NCBI GenBank assembly: GCA_928724745.1
Contig: CAKMXJ010000007.1
Location: 372,001-436,000, forward strand
Direction of reading: 5' to 3'
DNA: 64,000 bases
Source: Anthracocystis setariae
Lineage: Eukaryota; Basidiomycota; Ustilaginomycetes; Ustilaginales; Ustilaginaceae
Below are positions 41,974 through 52,249 of the stretch, in pieces. A program made the position numbers and the translations under genes. The notes below the pieces were generated by a model that did no database searches, was not told the origin of the DNA, and worked only from the letters and a program-made list of their open reading frames with translations. Position 1 is the first letter of the stretch. Each line of letters opens with the position of its first letter.

Positions 41974-43086
41974 ATGCGCGCTTGCGTCTCCACCTCCAGA
42001 GCCGGCAGCCTTCTCTTGCAACAAAGGCTTGCAGCCCTGTCCTTTCAGGCCCCCAGGGTTGCCGCTGCTGCTTCTGTTACGGCTCGCTCGTCTGCAGCTT
42101 CCAGCTCTCAATCATCTCGATCTCAGGTTTCCCTTCACACTTCGGCCCGTGCCGCTCAAGCTGTCCCCGCACCACCAAAAGCCAATGCCAAATCAGCAAC
42201 CAAGTCCAAAGAACCTGCCAAGTGGAAGCCAACTTCGCAACGTGTCGGACTGATCGCCGTGAAACGCGGTATGACTACGTACTTCCTGCCCAACGGTGAG
42301 CGCATCCCGGCCACCGTGCTTCAGGTTCATACAAATCATATTTCGGCTCACATAGGCTTCGGTGACGACGCTAATGGAAACAACTACAAAGCACTGCAGG
42401 TCGCCGCCATTAACGCCAAGACCGCAGATGTCACCAAGCAGATCCTGGGCCATCTCGGAAAAGCCGGCATCATAACAGGAAAGAAGGTCATTCGCGAGTT
42501 CCCAATCACCCCAGATGCGCTTGTACCACTCGGCACCAAGCTGTCCGCGGTTCACTTTGTTCCCGGTCAGTCGGTCGATGCGCGTGCCATCACCCGAGGA
42601 CACGGCTTCCAGGGTGTCATGAAGCGTCACGGCTTCCACGGTAATAGTGCATCGCACGGTGTGTCCCTCTCTCACAGAAGTGGAGGTTCCACTGGTGCCA
42701 ATCAGGATCCCGGTCGTGTGTGGCCAGGTACCAAGATGGCAGGTCGCATGGGTGGTAACAAGCACGGCACCATTCACAACCTGCTCGTCGTTCGTGTTGA
42801 TACCGAGAAAGAATTGATCTACGTCAAGGGAAATGTGCCAGGGCCCAAAGGTGGTATCGTCACCTTGCGAGACGGTTGTCGCCCAAGCTGGAAGGGGCAG
42901 AAGATGTACAGAAAGGGACGTTTGCCGACTGGAGAGGCTCTGTACGGCAACGAGCCCGACTCGATCTACCTAGCTCCGGGCGTTGACAAACTGCCTTTCC
43001 CTGCGGGCACCAAGGTGATGGCAAACAAGCTCCCTGCTGTTGTTGAGATTGGTCTGACCCAACTCAACAACCCTAACAAAGAATGA
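41974..43086 (+). CDS. MRPL9: Mitochondrial ribosomal protein uL3m (MRPL9)
   Basis: Large-subunit protein of the mitochondrial ribosome. 370 residues from ATG 41974. The first 45 residues are rich in Arg, Ser and Ala with no acidic residue (MRACVSTSRAGSLLLQQRL), a good mitochondrial presequence. The mature protein shows the uL3 core: KWKPTSQRVGLIAVKRGMTTYF, SVDARAITRGHGFQGVMKRHGFHG, SHRSGGSTGANQDPGRVWPG, KMAGRMGGNKHGTIHNLLVVRVD, and NVPGPKGGIVTLRD. The HGFHG-N-S-x-S-H-G form is of bacterial/mitochondrial type, not the cytosolic L3. Confidence 0.94.
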   Translation: MRACVSTSRAGSLLLQQRLAALSFQAPRVAAAASVTARSSAASSSQSSRSQVSLHTSARAAQAVPAPPKANAKSATKSKEPAKWKPTSQRVGLIAVKRGMTTYFLPNGERIPATVLQVHTNHISAHIGFGDDANGNNYKALQVAAINAKTADVTKQILGHLGKAGIITGKKVIREFPITPDALVPLGTKLSAVHFVPGQSVDARAITRGHGFQGVMKRHGFHGNSASHGVSLSHRSGGSTGANQDPGRVWPGTKMAGRMGGNKHGTIHNLLVVRVDTEKELIYVKGNVPGPKGGIVTLRDGCRPSWKGQKMYRKGRLPTGEALYGNEPDSIYLAPGVDKLPFPAGTKVMANKLPAVVEIGLTQLNNPNKE

Positions 43087-43651
43087 TTCGCGAATCGCTA
43101 CCAGTGCGTCTCGACATTCAACGATCTCTTCCTAACTTGTATTCTAGCATCTCTTCGCATTTGAACCATAAACAGTGGTTAACGCTGATGCAGTTGCGTG
43201 ACAGTGGTGACAATTTGTCCCATTTGGACAGCTCATGCTTTCAAGATACTGTGGGCCGCGAGGAGGAGGTCAAGCGAGACACACGAGTGGAATCGGGAAA
43301 TTCCGACGAGAGCAACTTTTTTTTTTGACCGATTCCGAGAATTTCCATGGTGTGGCAGACAGACGCTTGCAACTGCGCCTTTTTTATCGACAGTATGGAC
43401 AGCCACCATCTCTTGCTCCCCCTCCACCTTTACAACCTAGCCGCCTCATCACTCAACGAACGACAGCAACTTGTTTTTCTTACTTGTGGCTCAGGACTGA
43501 CATCGTAGCTTATTTGGCGGCGCAAGCGAAGCCTCGTCCCGTTTCGACGGATCTCCCAAAGCGACCTCCACCTCAGATCTTTGAATCAGCTCGACTCTTC
43601 GCATCACGATCCGTCCTTTCATTGTCTCAGACAGTGCCTATTCTCGTCAAA
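43087..43651. other. Spacer: uL3m 3' region and PAM16 promoter
   Basis: 565 bases between two genes on the same strand. It has a T-tract near 43317-43325. No gene is supported. Confidence 0.45.
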
Positions 43652-44286
43652 ATGGTGGGTATCCACCTGTTCTGCCCTTGAACAAGTCATTGTACAAGTT
43701 GCACTGACCCCGTCTGACTTCATCGCTTCCCGTTTCAAATTTACAGTCTCTTCCCAAGGCGCTCGCACAAATCCTCTTCGTGGGCACTCAGATTGTAGGC
43801 AAGGCGTTGCTGGAAGCCGGTCGCCAAGCAGGAAGAAACGCACGTGCAGGTCGTGTCGAAGCATCAGCGGCTGGTGCAGCCGGCGTAGGATCCGGCTCGG
43901 CAGCTTCTCCATCTGACCAGCTCACGAGAACACATCGAATGACGCTGGATGAGGCCAAACTCATTCTCAATCTCAAGCAAGACGTCTCTGCAGCCGGTCT
44001 CGGCGGCTCGGCAGCTGCGGCGGCAGGTGGCGAGGGCAAGTCGATGCTCGACCAGGTTCGCGAGGCCATGACCAAGAACTACGACCACCTTTTCGCCACA
44101 AACGCACCACCAGCGCCCAAGGGCCAGAAGGGTGGCGGAGCTGGCTCTTTCTACATTCAGAGCAAGGTTGTCAGAGCACGTGAGAGAATCGAGGCTGAAT
44201 GGGCCCTTTTAGATGCAGGGAAGAAGGCTGAGGCGGATGCCTCCACCGAAGTTCCTAAGTCGAACCAGACCGACAAGACGGCATGA
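43652..44286 (+). CDS. PAM16: Pam16/Tim16 (presequence translocase motor subunit)
   Basis: J-like protein that pairs with Pam14/18 to control mitochondrial Hsp70 at the TIM23 import channel. The product is 180 residues if the start codon ATG (43652-43654) is spliced by an intron 43655-43746 (donor GTGGGT, acceptor ACAG) directly to exon 2 (43747-44286). That gives MSLPKALAQILFVGTQIVGKALLEAGRQ, the canonical Pam16 start, with the amphipathic/hydrophobic N-terminus. The degenerate J domain reads MTLDEAKLILNLKQDVS, then MLDQVREAMTKNYDHLFATNAPP and SFYIQSKVVRARERIEAEW, lacking the HPD motif, as expected for Pam16. The Ala/Gly inserts at about residues 40-60 and 90-100 lengthen it slightly compared with yeast. 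Confidence 0.92.
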
Positions 44287-45099
44287 TCGCTCGGACCCAT
44301 CATCGTTCTCCAAGCATAGACTTTCGGGATCTTCGAACTGCTGTTCCACAGCACTCGCACACATGAGCCCGCATCTTGTAAATATTGTATCACCACCACC
44401 TCGGTTCCCGACCTTGCAACTCGACCACCGACTACATCTGCGCATCCGCCATTCATTGTTGTGTCCCACGATCGCAAAACGCCGGGAGCGTTTGCCCTGC
44501 AAACCGAAAGCATTCTGCATCGATACCATCTGAGGGGGGAAAGTGAACCAGCAAGGCGTGGTCTGTGAAGCGAGAGCTGTTATCGTTATACCATGATCTT
44601 GGCGGCGGATCATCTTTCAAGCTACAGAGTCAAGTGCCTCTGTTACAGAAAGCGTTTGGAATGCAAGAAGTTGTCAAGCATGCTCACAAAGTCAAGTCGG
44701 CTCCATGCAAATCAACAGGCTCGTTCAAGAAGCATTGCGATTGCCAGTTACATCAGGCCACGGCATGAGCCAGCTTAGCGTGACTCGCATCAATGACAAG
44801 AAATCGAAGCTGCTCAGCCACTGTGTGCAGCGTGTGCTTTCCTTTTTTGTGTTATTCCAATCTGCCGGCTCGAGTCTCGACCTTTCTTTCTTTTTTTTTA
44901 AGGCGCAGCGAGCACGTCCCTCAGTGAAAGTGTCCAATAGCATCTCTGAGCTGCTCATGACACTCTATCCCGACAACCACCACATCCCACTGCTCTCTTT
45001 ATCATCCTTCGTGGCGTCGACGCCTGTCATTTCGATCCAACTCCTTTACGCGAACAGGGTTTCTTTTGGACGCCCACGCGGCCTACGCCCGACATCATC
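44287..45099. other. Spacer: PAM16 3' region and MetRS promoter
   Basis: About 810 bases between two plus-strand genes, without a supported gene. It has a T-tract near 44890-44900. Confidence 0.45.
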
Positions 45100-47292
45100 A
45101 TGGCGTCTCCTTTCCCAGTAGCATTGCCTGTGTCCAAGACACGGGCGCACAACGACTCAGCCTCGGTCCTCATGAAGGTCACCACCGAGACCGCTCGTAA
45201 AAACGAAAAGATCTTGCCCAAGGATGGCGAGCCCAACATCCTTGTCACGTCGGCGCTTCCCTATGTCAACAACGTCCCACATCTCGGCAACATCATCGGT
45301 TCCACGTTGAGCGCCGACGTATATGCCCGATACTCCCGAACAAGGAATCGCAACACTCTCTACATCTGTGGTACCGACGAGTATGGTACAGCCACCGAGA
45401 CCAAGGCCCTCGAGGACGGTGTTACTCCACAGCAACTCTGCGATAAATACCACGCCCTTCATGCGCAAGTCTACCAATGGTTCCAGATCGGTTTCGACCA
45501 TTTCGGCCGCACCACAACTCCCAAGCAGACCGAGATTGCTCAGGACATCTTCCTCAAGCTCCACAAGAATGGCTATCTCGAGGAGCGCACCATGACCCAG
45601 CTCTTTTGTGAAAAGTGCGTCCGCTTCCTGGCCGACCGATATGTAGAGGGAGAGTGCCCTCGTTGCGGTTACGACGATGCCCGAGGTGACCAGTGTGACA
45701 AGTGTGGCCAGCTCTATGATGCTGTCGAGCTCGTCAAGCCCCGTTGCAAACTCTGCTCTTCCGCTCCCATTCAGAAGGACTCCACACACATGTTCATCCG
45801 GATCGACCAGCTCCAACCCTTGACCGAGAAGTGGGCCTCCGAACAGGCACAGAAGGGAGGTTGGAGTTCCAACGGAAAGCTCATCACCGAGAGTTGGTTC
45901 AAGGAGGGCCTCCGACCTTTTAGTTTGACGCGCGACCTCAAGTGGGGTGTACCTGTGCCCATCAAGGGCATGGAGGACAAGGTTCTCTACGTCTGGTTCG
46001 ATGCTCCCATCGGATACCCAAGCATCACCGCAAACTACACAGATGAATGGGAAAAGTGGTGGAAGAACCCGGAAAACGTCAAGCTCTACCAGTTCATGGG
46101 CAAGGACAATGTGCGCTTCCACACCGTCATCTTCCCCTCGTGCTTGATCGGCAGCAAAGACCCCTACACACTGCTTCACCACATCAACACGACCGAGTAC
46201 CTCCAGTATGAGGGTGGCAAATTCTCCAAATCGAGAAACATCGGTGTGTTTGGTGACAAGGCTCGCGACCTCGGTCTCTCGGCTTCGGTTTGGCGATACT
46301 ACTTGCTTGCCAACCGCCCCGAGACTGCCGACAGCCAGTTCGCATGGCGCGACTTTATCGCCCGCAACAACTCGGAGCTGCTTGCCAATCTTGGAAACTT
46401 CTGCAACCGAGTGCTCACGTTTATGAAGAAGTACGACTTTGTCATCCCCGCCATCCCTGCCGACTCTGAGCTGCGCACCTACAAGCAAGGTCCAGTCAAG
46501 GCTGCTGCCGAGGGCGCCGACGATGCTTCGTCGAGTGTCATCTCTCGTTTCGCCCGCGATGTCAACTCCATCCTCGCCCAGTACATTTCCTCCATGGAAG
46601 CCGTCAAGATCCGCTCTGGTCTCCAGCATATGATGGCCCTTTCGGCTCGCGGCAACGTCTTCCTTGTCGAGTCTCACTTTGACAACACTCTCTTTACGGA
46701 GAACCGCGCTCGTTGCGATGAAGTCATGATTGTTGCCCTCAACCTCATCTGGCTCCTCTCATCTCTGATCCACCCGTTCATGCCAGAGACTTCCGATGCT
46801 ATCCTCAAGCAGCTGGATGCGCCTCCGCGTACGGTGCCTGACGATGGCAAGTTCCACATCGACTTGCTTCCGGGCCACACGATTGGCAAGGCTGCGCACC
46901 TTTTCAAGCAGATCGACCCCAAGCAGGAGGATGTTTGGCGAGTCCAGTTCGGCGGGGGAGCGGATGGCAAGAAGGAGGAGGAGAAGCCGCAGATGAGCAA
47001 GAAGCAGGCTATGAAGGCGGCCAAGGCGGCCAAGAAGCAGGCTGAAGCAGCCAAGCCACAGGTGAAGAACAAGACTCCAGAGCTGATCGAGTTGGAAACC
47101 AAGGTGGCCGTCGAGGCAGAGACGCTCAAGAAGTTGAAGGAGGAGGCCAAGAACGCGAGTGCAGCCGAGGATAAGGCAAAGTTGGATAAGGACGTAGACG
47201 CACAGCTCTCCAGCTACTTGGCATTGAAGAAGGAGATGGAAACGCTTACAGCCGAATTGGCTAAACTCGAAGTTGAGGGTGAAGCAAAGTAG
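45100..47292 (+). CDS. MES1: Methionyl-tRNA synthetase, cytosolic
   Basis: Class I aminoacyl-tRNA synthetase charging tRNA-Met. 730 residues, one exon, ATCATGG start context. The HIGH-type motif is HLGN at residues 61-64 within [15 protein letters not shown]. The connective-peptide zinc knuckles have paired Cys ([29 protein letters not shown]). The KMSKS-type loop is [14 protein letters not shown] at residues 372-385. The anticodon-binding region includes [15 protein letters not shown] and the conserved Trp region ([22 protein letters not shown]). The last 120 residues are a Lys/Glu/Ala-rich coiled coil ([40 protein letters not shown]). No C-terminal EMAP/Arc1-like domain or yeast-type N-terminal GST-like domain is present. 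Confidence 0.96.
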   Translation: MASPFPVALPVSKTRAHNDSASVLMKVTTETARKNEKILPKDGEPNILVTSALPYVNNVPHLGNIIGSTLSADVYARYSRTRNRNTLYICGTDEYGTATETKALEDGVTPQQLCDKYHALHAQVYQWFQIGFDHFGRTTTPKQTEIAQDIFLKLHKNGYLEERTMTQLFCEKCVRFLADRYVEGECPRCGYDDARGDQCDKCGQLYDAVELVKPRCKLCSSAPIQKDSTHMFIRIDQLQPLTEKWASEQAQKGGWSSNGKLITESWFKEGLRPFSLTRDLKWGVPVPIKGMEDKVLYVWFDAPIGYPSITANYTDEWEKWWKNPENVKLYQFMGKDNVRFHTVIFPSCLIGSKDPYTLLHHINTTEYLQYEGGKFSKSRNIGVFGDKARDLGLSASVWRYYLLANRPETADSQFAWRDFIARNNSELLANLGNFCNRVLTFMKKYDFVIPAIPADSELRTYKQGPVKAAAEGADDASSSVISRFARDVNSILAQYISSMEAVKIRSGLQHMMALSARGNVFLVESHFDNTLFTENRARCDEVMIVALNLIWLLSSLIHPFMPETSDAILKQLDAPPRTVPDDGKFHIDLLPGHTIGKAAHLFKQIDPKQEDVWRVQFGGGADGKKEEEKPQMSKKQAMKAAKAAKKQAEAAKPQVKNKTPELIELETKVAVEAETLKKLKEEAKNASAAEDKAKLDKDVDAQLSSYLALKKEMETLTAELAKLEVEGEAK

Positions 47293-47409
47293 ATTCTGCC
47301 TGCCCACTGTACGAATTTAGACTCAAGATCACACGTATACTGCATGTTGCATGACCATCCCGCATTTCCCACTGCACTTTGTGTGCGACAATTAAGGTTG
47401 TCGACCAAG

Positions 47410-49017
47410 CTAGGCGGCCGAACGAGGTTGGGAAATCATGAAAAAGCCAACATTTGTCGCTGGAGCGATCCTAACATCACTCCCCCTCCCCGGTAGACTG
47501 TTCCAGCCGGAAACGGTTTCGACGATCTTGGGCAACCCTTTGAATGCGAGTCTGTTTCTTGCCTGATTTGTCAAGACGTCTTGTTCTAGTCTCTCCAAAG
47601 TGGCTAGGAGTCTTGCGGCGTTGACGGAGATGTGTTCGCAGTGGAAGGTGAGTTCGACTCGATCGGTGTTTTCCAAATTGGCGTATTGGGTTGAGAGCGG
47701 AGGACGCGAGAGGTAGTCGTGGGAGGACGACGAGAGTGCAGGGTGAGCGACGTGGGCTAGGTGAGAAGCATGAGGCTGGATGAGGAGGGTACATGAGGTG
47801 TTGTCGAATTCCAAGATCTTGCCATCAGGTTCAATTTCGACGGGAATGCGGCGAGAAGACGAGGCGGTCGAACTTGAGGCTGAACCGGTCGCTTGCGATG
47901 GTTTGGGCTTGAACCAGTCACGGAACACCCGATCAAGCCCCTCGGCGAGCGTCTTGGAGTATCGCAAACGATGGCCTGTTGCGTCTTCCCCACGAAGGAT
48001 CGCGGCAATCGTCGAGTTGGCATCGGGTACACTCCTACGTGCGGTGAGTGTCAGGATAAGGCTTTCGAAGGAATCGAGCGGGTCAAGCTGAAATGCGTAG
48101 CATGCAGCTTTATGTGCAGCTCGGCGAGGAATGCGCGAATGGCTCGCGCCAAATGCGGCGGGAGTTACTCGAGTGCCTATTGGGCCTGCCCAGTCGTATG
48201 CGTCCAACGGCTCTTCCAGGGTCTGTCCAGAATGGGCTTGATTCGGATTGGTGCGAGCAGGCGATCCTGGACGCGATGATCGCCGCAGATTGTGTTGATT
48301 GGCAGCTTCGAGGCTGAAGCGGAGGAAGGGGAAGGGTGCAGCGGCGATCTCTTGGGCAATGGCTCTGGCTCGAGAGGTGCTTGCTGTTGAACTGGAGCGG
48401 CTGCGGGAACCGAGGGAAGATGCGGAGGAAAGATTTCGCGATAGCCCCGGTCGACGTGGTTGACGTTCTTCCAAATCGAGCGAGCTGGAAACGTACCCTT
48501 GATTCGCGCGATGTCGATCATTTTCGTGCAGGCCTGGTAGGTACGGCTGGAAGGGCGTAGGGAGGTAAGGTGTTGCATCAGCATGCACCCTTTCCGGCCC
48601 GATCGACACCGAGCTGCCTCTGCCTCTACCTGAGCCTCTTGCCGCTCTCATCCGCTCAACATCGGTAGCTACCTTACTGCTCGATCCGGGCGCAAAGTGG
48701 AACACAGCTGCTGAGGATAGAGGTGGGCATTTCGGCTGTGGTGTGGGTGTGACCGGTTCGAAGTGCGAGAATTGCAAAATGTGTTTGGCGGTGATGGTGT
48801 CGATTGGCCTTTGAGCTTCGAACTCGAGCACAGCTGCGTCATCTGGATGCGCGGAATGACATCCGAGCCCCAAATAACGCAGGCAATATCGCTGGATGTG
48901 GGCTTGAACGAGATCATGAAAGTGGTGGTTGGTAAGCGAAAGCGTCCTTATCAGCGTCTTGGCTGGCAGGAAGTTCAAGATGTAGGCCTGTAGTTCCAAA
49001 GGGAGATTCTGCAGCAT
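47410..49017 (-). CDS. F-box protein, otherwise unrecognised
   Basis: 535 residues from ATG 49017 (the frame is open to an ATG at 49155, which would add 46 residues with no domain). The F-box begins at the first residues, MLQNLPLELQAYILNFLPAKTLIRTLSLTNHHFHDLV, which would bind Skp1 and make this an SCF substrate receptor. The rest has Ser/Arg-rich stretches (residues about 110-245) and two moderately conserved-looking blocks: AYDWAGPIGTRVTPAAFGASHSRI and NTDRVELTFHCEHISVNAARLLATLERL. No substrate-binding repeat is recognisable. It lies only 117 bases after the convergent MetRS gene. Confidence 0.8.
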   Translation of the reverse strand: MLQNLPLELQAYILNFLPAKTLIRTLSLTNHHFHDLVQAHIQRYCLRYLGLGCHSAHPDDAAVLEFEAQRPIDTITAKHILQFSHFEPVTPTPQPKCPPLSSAAVFHFAPGSSSKVATDVERMRAARGSGRGRGSSVSIGPERVHADATPYLPTPFQPYLPGLHENDRHRANQGYVSSSLDLEERQPRRPGLSRNLSSASSLGSRSRSSSTASTSRARAIAQEIAAAPFPFLRFSLEAANQHNLRRSSRPGSPARTNPNQAHSGQTLEEPLDAYDWAGPIGTRVTPAAFGASHSRIPRRAAHKAACYAFQLDPLDSFESLILTLTARRSVPDANSTIAAILRGEDATGHRLRYSKTLAEGLDRVFRDWFKPKPSQATGSASSSTASSSRRIPVEIEPDGKILEFDNTSCTLLIQPHASHLAHVAHPALSSSSHDYLSRPPLSTQYANLENTDRVELTFHCEHISVNAARLLATLERLEQDVLTNQARNRLAFKGLPKIVETVSGWNSLPGRGSDVRIAPATNVGFFMISQPRSAA

Positions 49018-50587
49018 GTTTGTGTGTCTGTGTTGGAAGGCAAACTGTTGTGCTTCCTCTCGACCAGCAAGTAAGGTGTGGAATGGAGGTGATGCTTTCT
49101 TTGGATGTCGCTGTGATAGCAGACAGCTTTCATGCAGGGTTACTGCAGGGACCACCTATTGATTTGGTGAGTGTGTTGCTTTGCTGCTTTGTGGGGTCGA
49201 GGCAGTCAGCCTTGATTTCGACTTTTTTTTTGTTTTTTTTTAGAGAGATCGCAGTACAATATGCATACGATAAGCACGACACAGGCAGTTTGTCAGTGTG
49301 GGTGTGAGTGCGAGTGTGCAGATCGGTTGATCTCCGATAATATTATTTAATTGCTCGCCTCCACCTCTCATCAGCACCAGGGGCATCACGATATTATAAG
49401 TAGAGTAGCAGTCTCGTGTAACTGAAATCTAGCCGCTCAAACCATGCGGCTCGTCGAACCATGTTCCATTTGAACAAGATGCAAAAGATGCCACTGTGCA
49501 CCAAACTATCATGGTTACCGGTCTCAGTAGTACGGTAAGGCTCTGCACCTGGCCACATCAAACGAGCGAGATCTGACGACAATTTCCAGTCTGGGTTGTT
49601 AGACCGACGGAGTAGAAGAAAGCTTTTGAGTGTTTGATCGGCGCAAGCTGACAAGTAGAATGATTAGTCTATTTTTTTCCGTATCTATACACGTGACTCT
49701 AAAATTGTTCGGCCGAGGTTTTGCTTGTAGCATCTGCTTCCTCGGTGGACTGACGCGAGCGCTACGCAAAGGTACGATGTGTGCGTCGGGGAAAACTTGA
49801 CTTGGCAGCCATAGCCTCGTGATATCCAAACAGCTGAAAGTGCGTACGATCAAACTTCACCCAAATTTGGGCCAAGATGCGCTCGAAAGGACGAATCTTC
49901 ACAGTTGGAAGCAGCGCTGTTAGCACAGGGCCTCTGTCCAGAGTGAGCAAGATTCGCACACCGTTAGTCTGCTGAGTGTTAGCAATAGGACATTCCGTTC
50001 AAGCCTGTTCATCACCATCACCATCCACCACCTCATCAAGGTAAGTCCATCCAACAAGTACGGCAGGGTCATGCTGCCAGAAGTGTACATAAATCCACAA
50101 CTACCGACAGACGACATTCAGCCTTTCCAAGCATCATAAAATCATCCAATCTCCAGTCACAAGTTTGACATATCTATCAATCGCCGACACCGGACGATCA
50201 ACCAAGACCGACCATATATCAGAACAGATCTCAGACCACAATACGCATATCCTCGATTCGATCCATCGTGCCTAAGCAATCGTGTCTTGCGCCATCATTC
50301 AAAGACACCGCTCAGTAATAAGTAGACGTCCACCAGAGCACACAGTCTTCGCCTAGCCTCAGCAAATACACGCACTCTCCTTTTACATCTGGTTCTCGAT
50401 CCAAACAGCTTTTACAGTGGACATAGACAGCCCTGCCCTTTTCATTCCACCACTTTTCACCCGGACCTTCGTTCAGTTCTCCAGCCAGACCCTGCCTTCA
50501 GTTCATCATTTCATCGACCGAGCCTCCCGCTAAACGCCTCCTACCAACTTTGTCTATTCGCATTCCACCCACTTGCAGTGATTCAAG
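49018..50587. other. Spacer: F-box gene promoter and ribosomal protein gene promoter
   Basis: 1.57 kb between divergent genes. The last 500 bases before 50588 are C/T/A-rich, as expected for a ribosomal protein promoter and leader. T-tracts lie at 49224-49242. No gene is supported. Confidence 0.45.
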
Positions 50588-51477
50588 ATGTCCAAGGCCG
50601 CCGTTGGTACCAAGTTCCGCATGACCCTGGCTTTGCCAGTCGGTGCCGTCATGAACTGCGCCGACAACTCTGGTGCTAAGAACCTTTTCGTCATTGCCGT
50701 CCACGGCATTGGTGCTCGTCTTAACCGTCTCCCTGCCGCTGCTGCCGGTGACATGGTTGTCGCTTCCGTCAAGAAGGGTAAGCCCGAGCTGCGTAAGAAG
50801 GGTAAGTATCAGTCATCTACAAACACTTCAATCTTGCCGCTTTGCATGCATCACCATCGGCAAAATGTGGAGAGCAAACAACAAGGACCATCCAGGCTCG
50901 CTTCAGCACTCTTTCAGAACGTTGGAAGATTTATTCAGGCAGGACGTTTCTAGGACAAAGGAAGGAGCAGAACGCAGGAACCTCGGCGGTTCATAAATTG
51001 TATCATTCCGGCATGTGAGGGGCCCAATCAGGATTCCACCGCACACACCCAATATCGATGGACAACAAAGCCCAAACGCAGGCGGTTGGATTTGCGGTTC
51101 TTTGTCGTACCAGGACTCTCTGGATAAATGATGGGCAGCCCTCATCGCTCTCAATGCGCTAACGATTCAGGTCGTTCATTAAGATTAGATGGTGATGCCG
51201 CAAAAGCTTGATGCCGCCAAAACAAACAGTAACAGTTTTCTGACGAACCCGTCTTCTTTGTCCTTTCCAACAATCTACAGTCATGCCCGCTGTCGTCGTT
51301 CGTCAGCGCAAGCCCTGGAGGCGTCGTGACGGTGTCTTCCTCTACTTCGAGGACAACGCCGGTGTCATTGTCAACCCCAAGGGTGAGATGAAGGGTTCCG
51401 CCATCACTGGTCCCGTCGCCAAGGAGTGCGCCGACATCTGGCCACGTATCGCCTCTAACGCCGGTACCGTCGTCTAA
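50588..51477 (+). CDS. RPL23: 60S ribosomal protein L23 (uL14)
   Basis: Cytosolic large-subunit protein at the subunit interface. Exons 50588-50801 and 51281-51477 (donor GTAAGT, acceptor ACAG) join in frame to 136 residues. The product has [124 protein letters not shown]: nearly identical to fungal uL14 throughout. The start context is CAAGATGT. The 479-nt intron is long compared with most others here. Confidence 0.97.
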
Positions 51478-52249
51478 GTGCGTCGATTCCAGTGTTGTTG
51501 TAGCCCCCTTCCCATTCCTCCCCCCAGCATCTTGTATTTCATACCGTCTCAATACGGACCCACGCATCTGTTTGCGACTGGCGAGCGCGGTTCTCTTGTC
51601 GTCGCCACGTCGAACGTGTCCTGTCGTCACGTTTCTATCGCCTACTACGACATATCTCGCCACATCCCCAAACCCCCCAAAAATAACAGCATGCTCATGA
51701 CATGAACCCAAAAAAACGCTTGTTACTCCGTCTGTGGTTTCTGTTTTGTTGTCTGGTTTCGTATTGAGTGCATATCAGCCTGCATGAGACGATTCCTCTA
51801 AGACGTAGCATCGTGTGTTGCCCACTGCACTGCTGCATGATCAAACTTCGGACAAGTTCGACCCAAGAGCGTTTCTTCTCACAGGCGATCGAATGCTCGT
51901 CAATGACATGTGAGGGCATGGGATCTCATTGATCGAGCACCGGTCCAGGTGCTCAGATTGATCGGCCCATCTCGATGAAATCACGCCGTTGCGGGCCGCG
52001 GAAAGCCCGACAGAGGAGGTGGAGGTGTTGAATTTTTCGCCTTTCGTCAGACAGAATCCGTCCAACTTCATTACCATAACAACACCATCCATCCTTCACA
52101 AACGACTTCCAACTTCCATTTCTTAGTTCTCAGGAGCGGTCGGCACGTGGCCAAAACGACATGACGGTCATCTCGATACCATGATCTAACGCGATACTCC
52201 AGATCCTGATCTCTGCGAACAGTCCCGTCGTGAGCTCAGGATCCAAACC
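51478..52249. other. Spacer: uL14 3' region and next promoter
   Basis: About 770 bases between two plus-strand genes, with no supported gene. Confidence 0.4.

Noticed and set aside
45157..46677. 506-residue minus-strand frame opposite methionyl-tRNA synthetase
   Set aside because: Antisense shadow; Val/Leu/Glu-rich with no domain.
51120..51250. Box C/D snoRNA in the uL14 intron
   Set aside because: Box C is imperfect (ATGATGG), spacing to CTGA is long and no terminal stem is seen.
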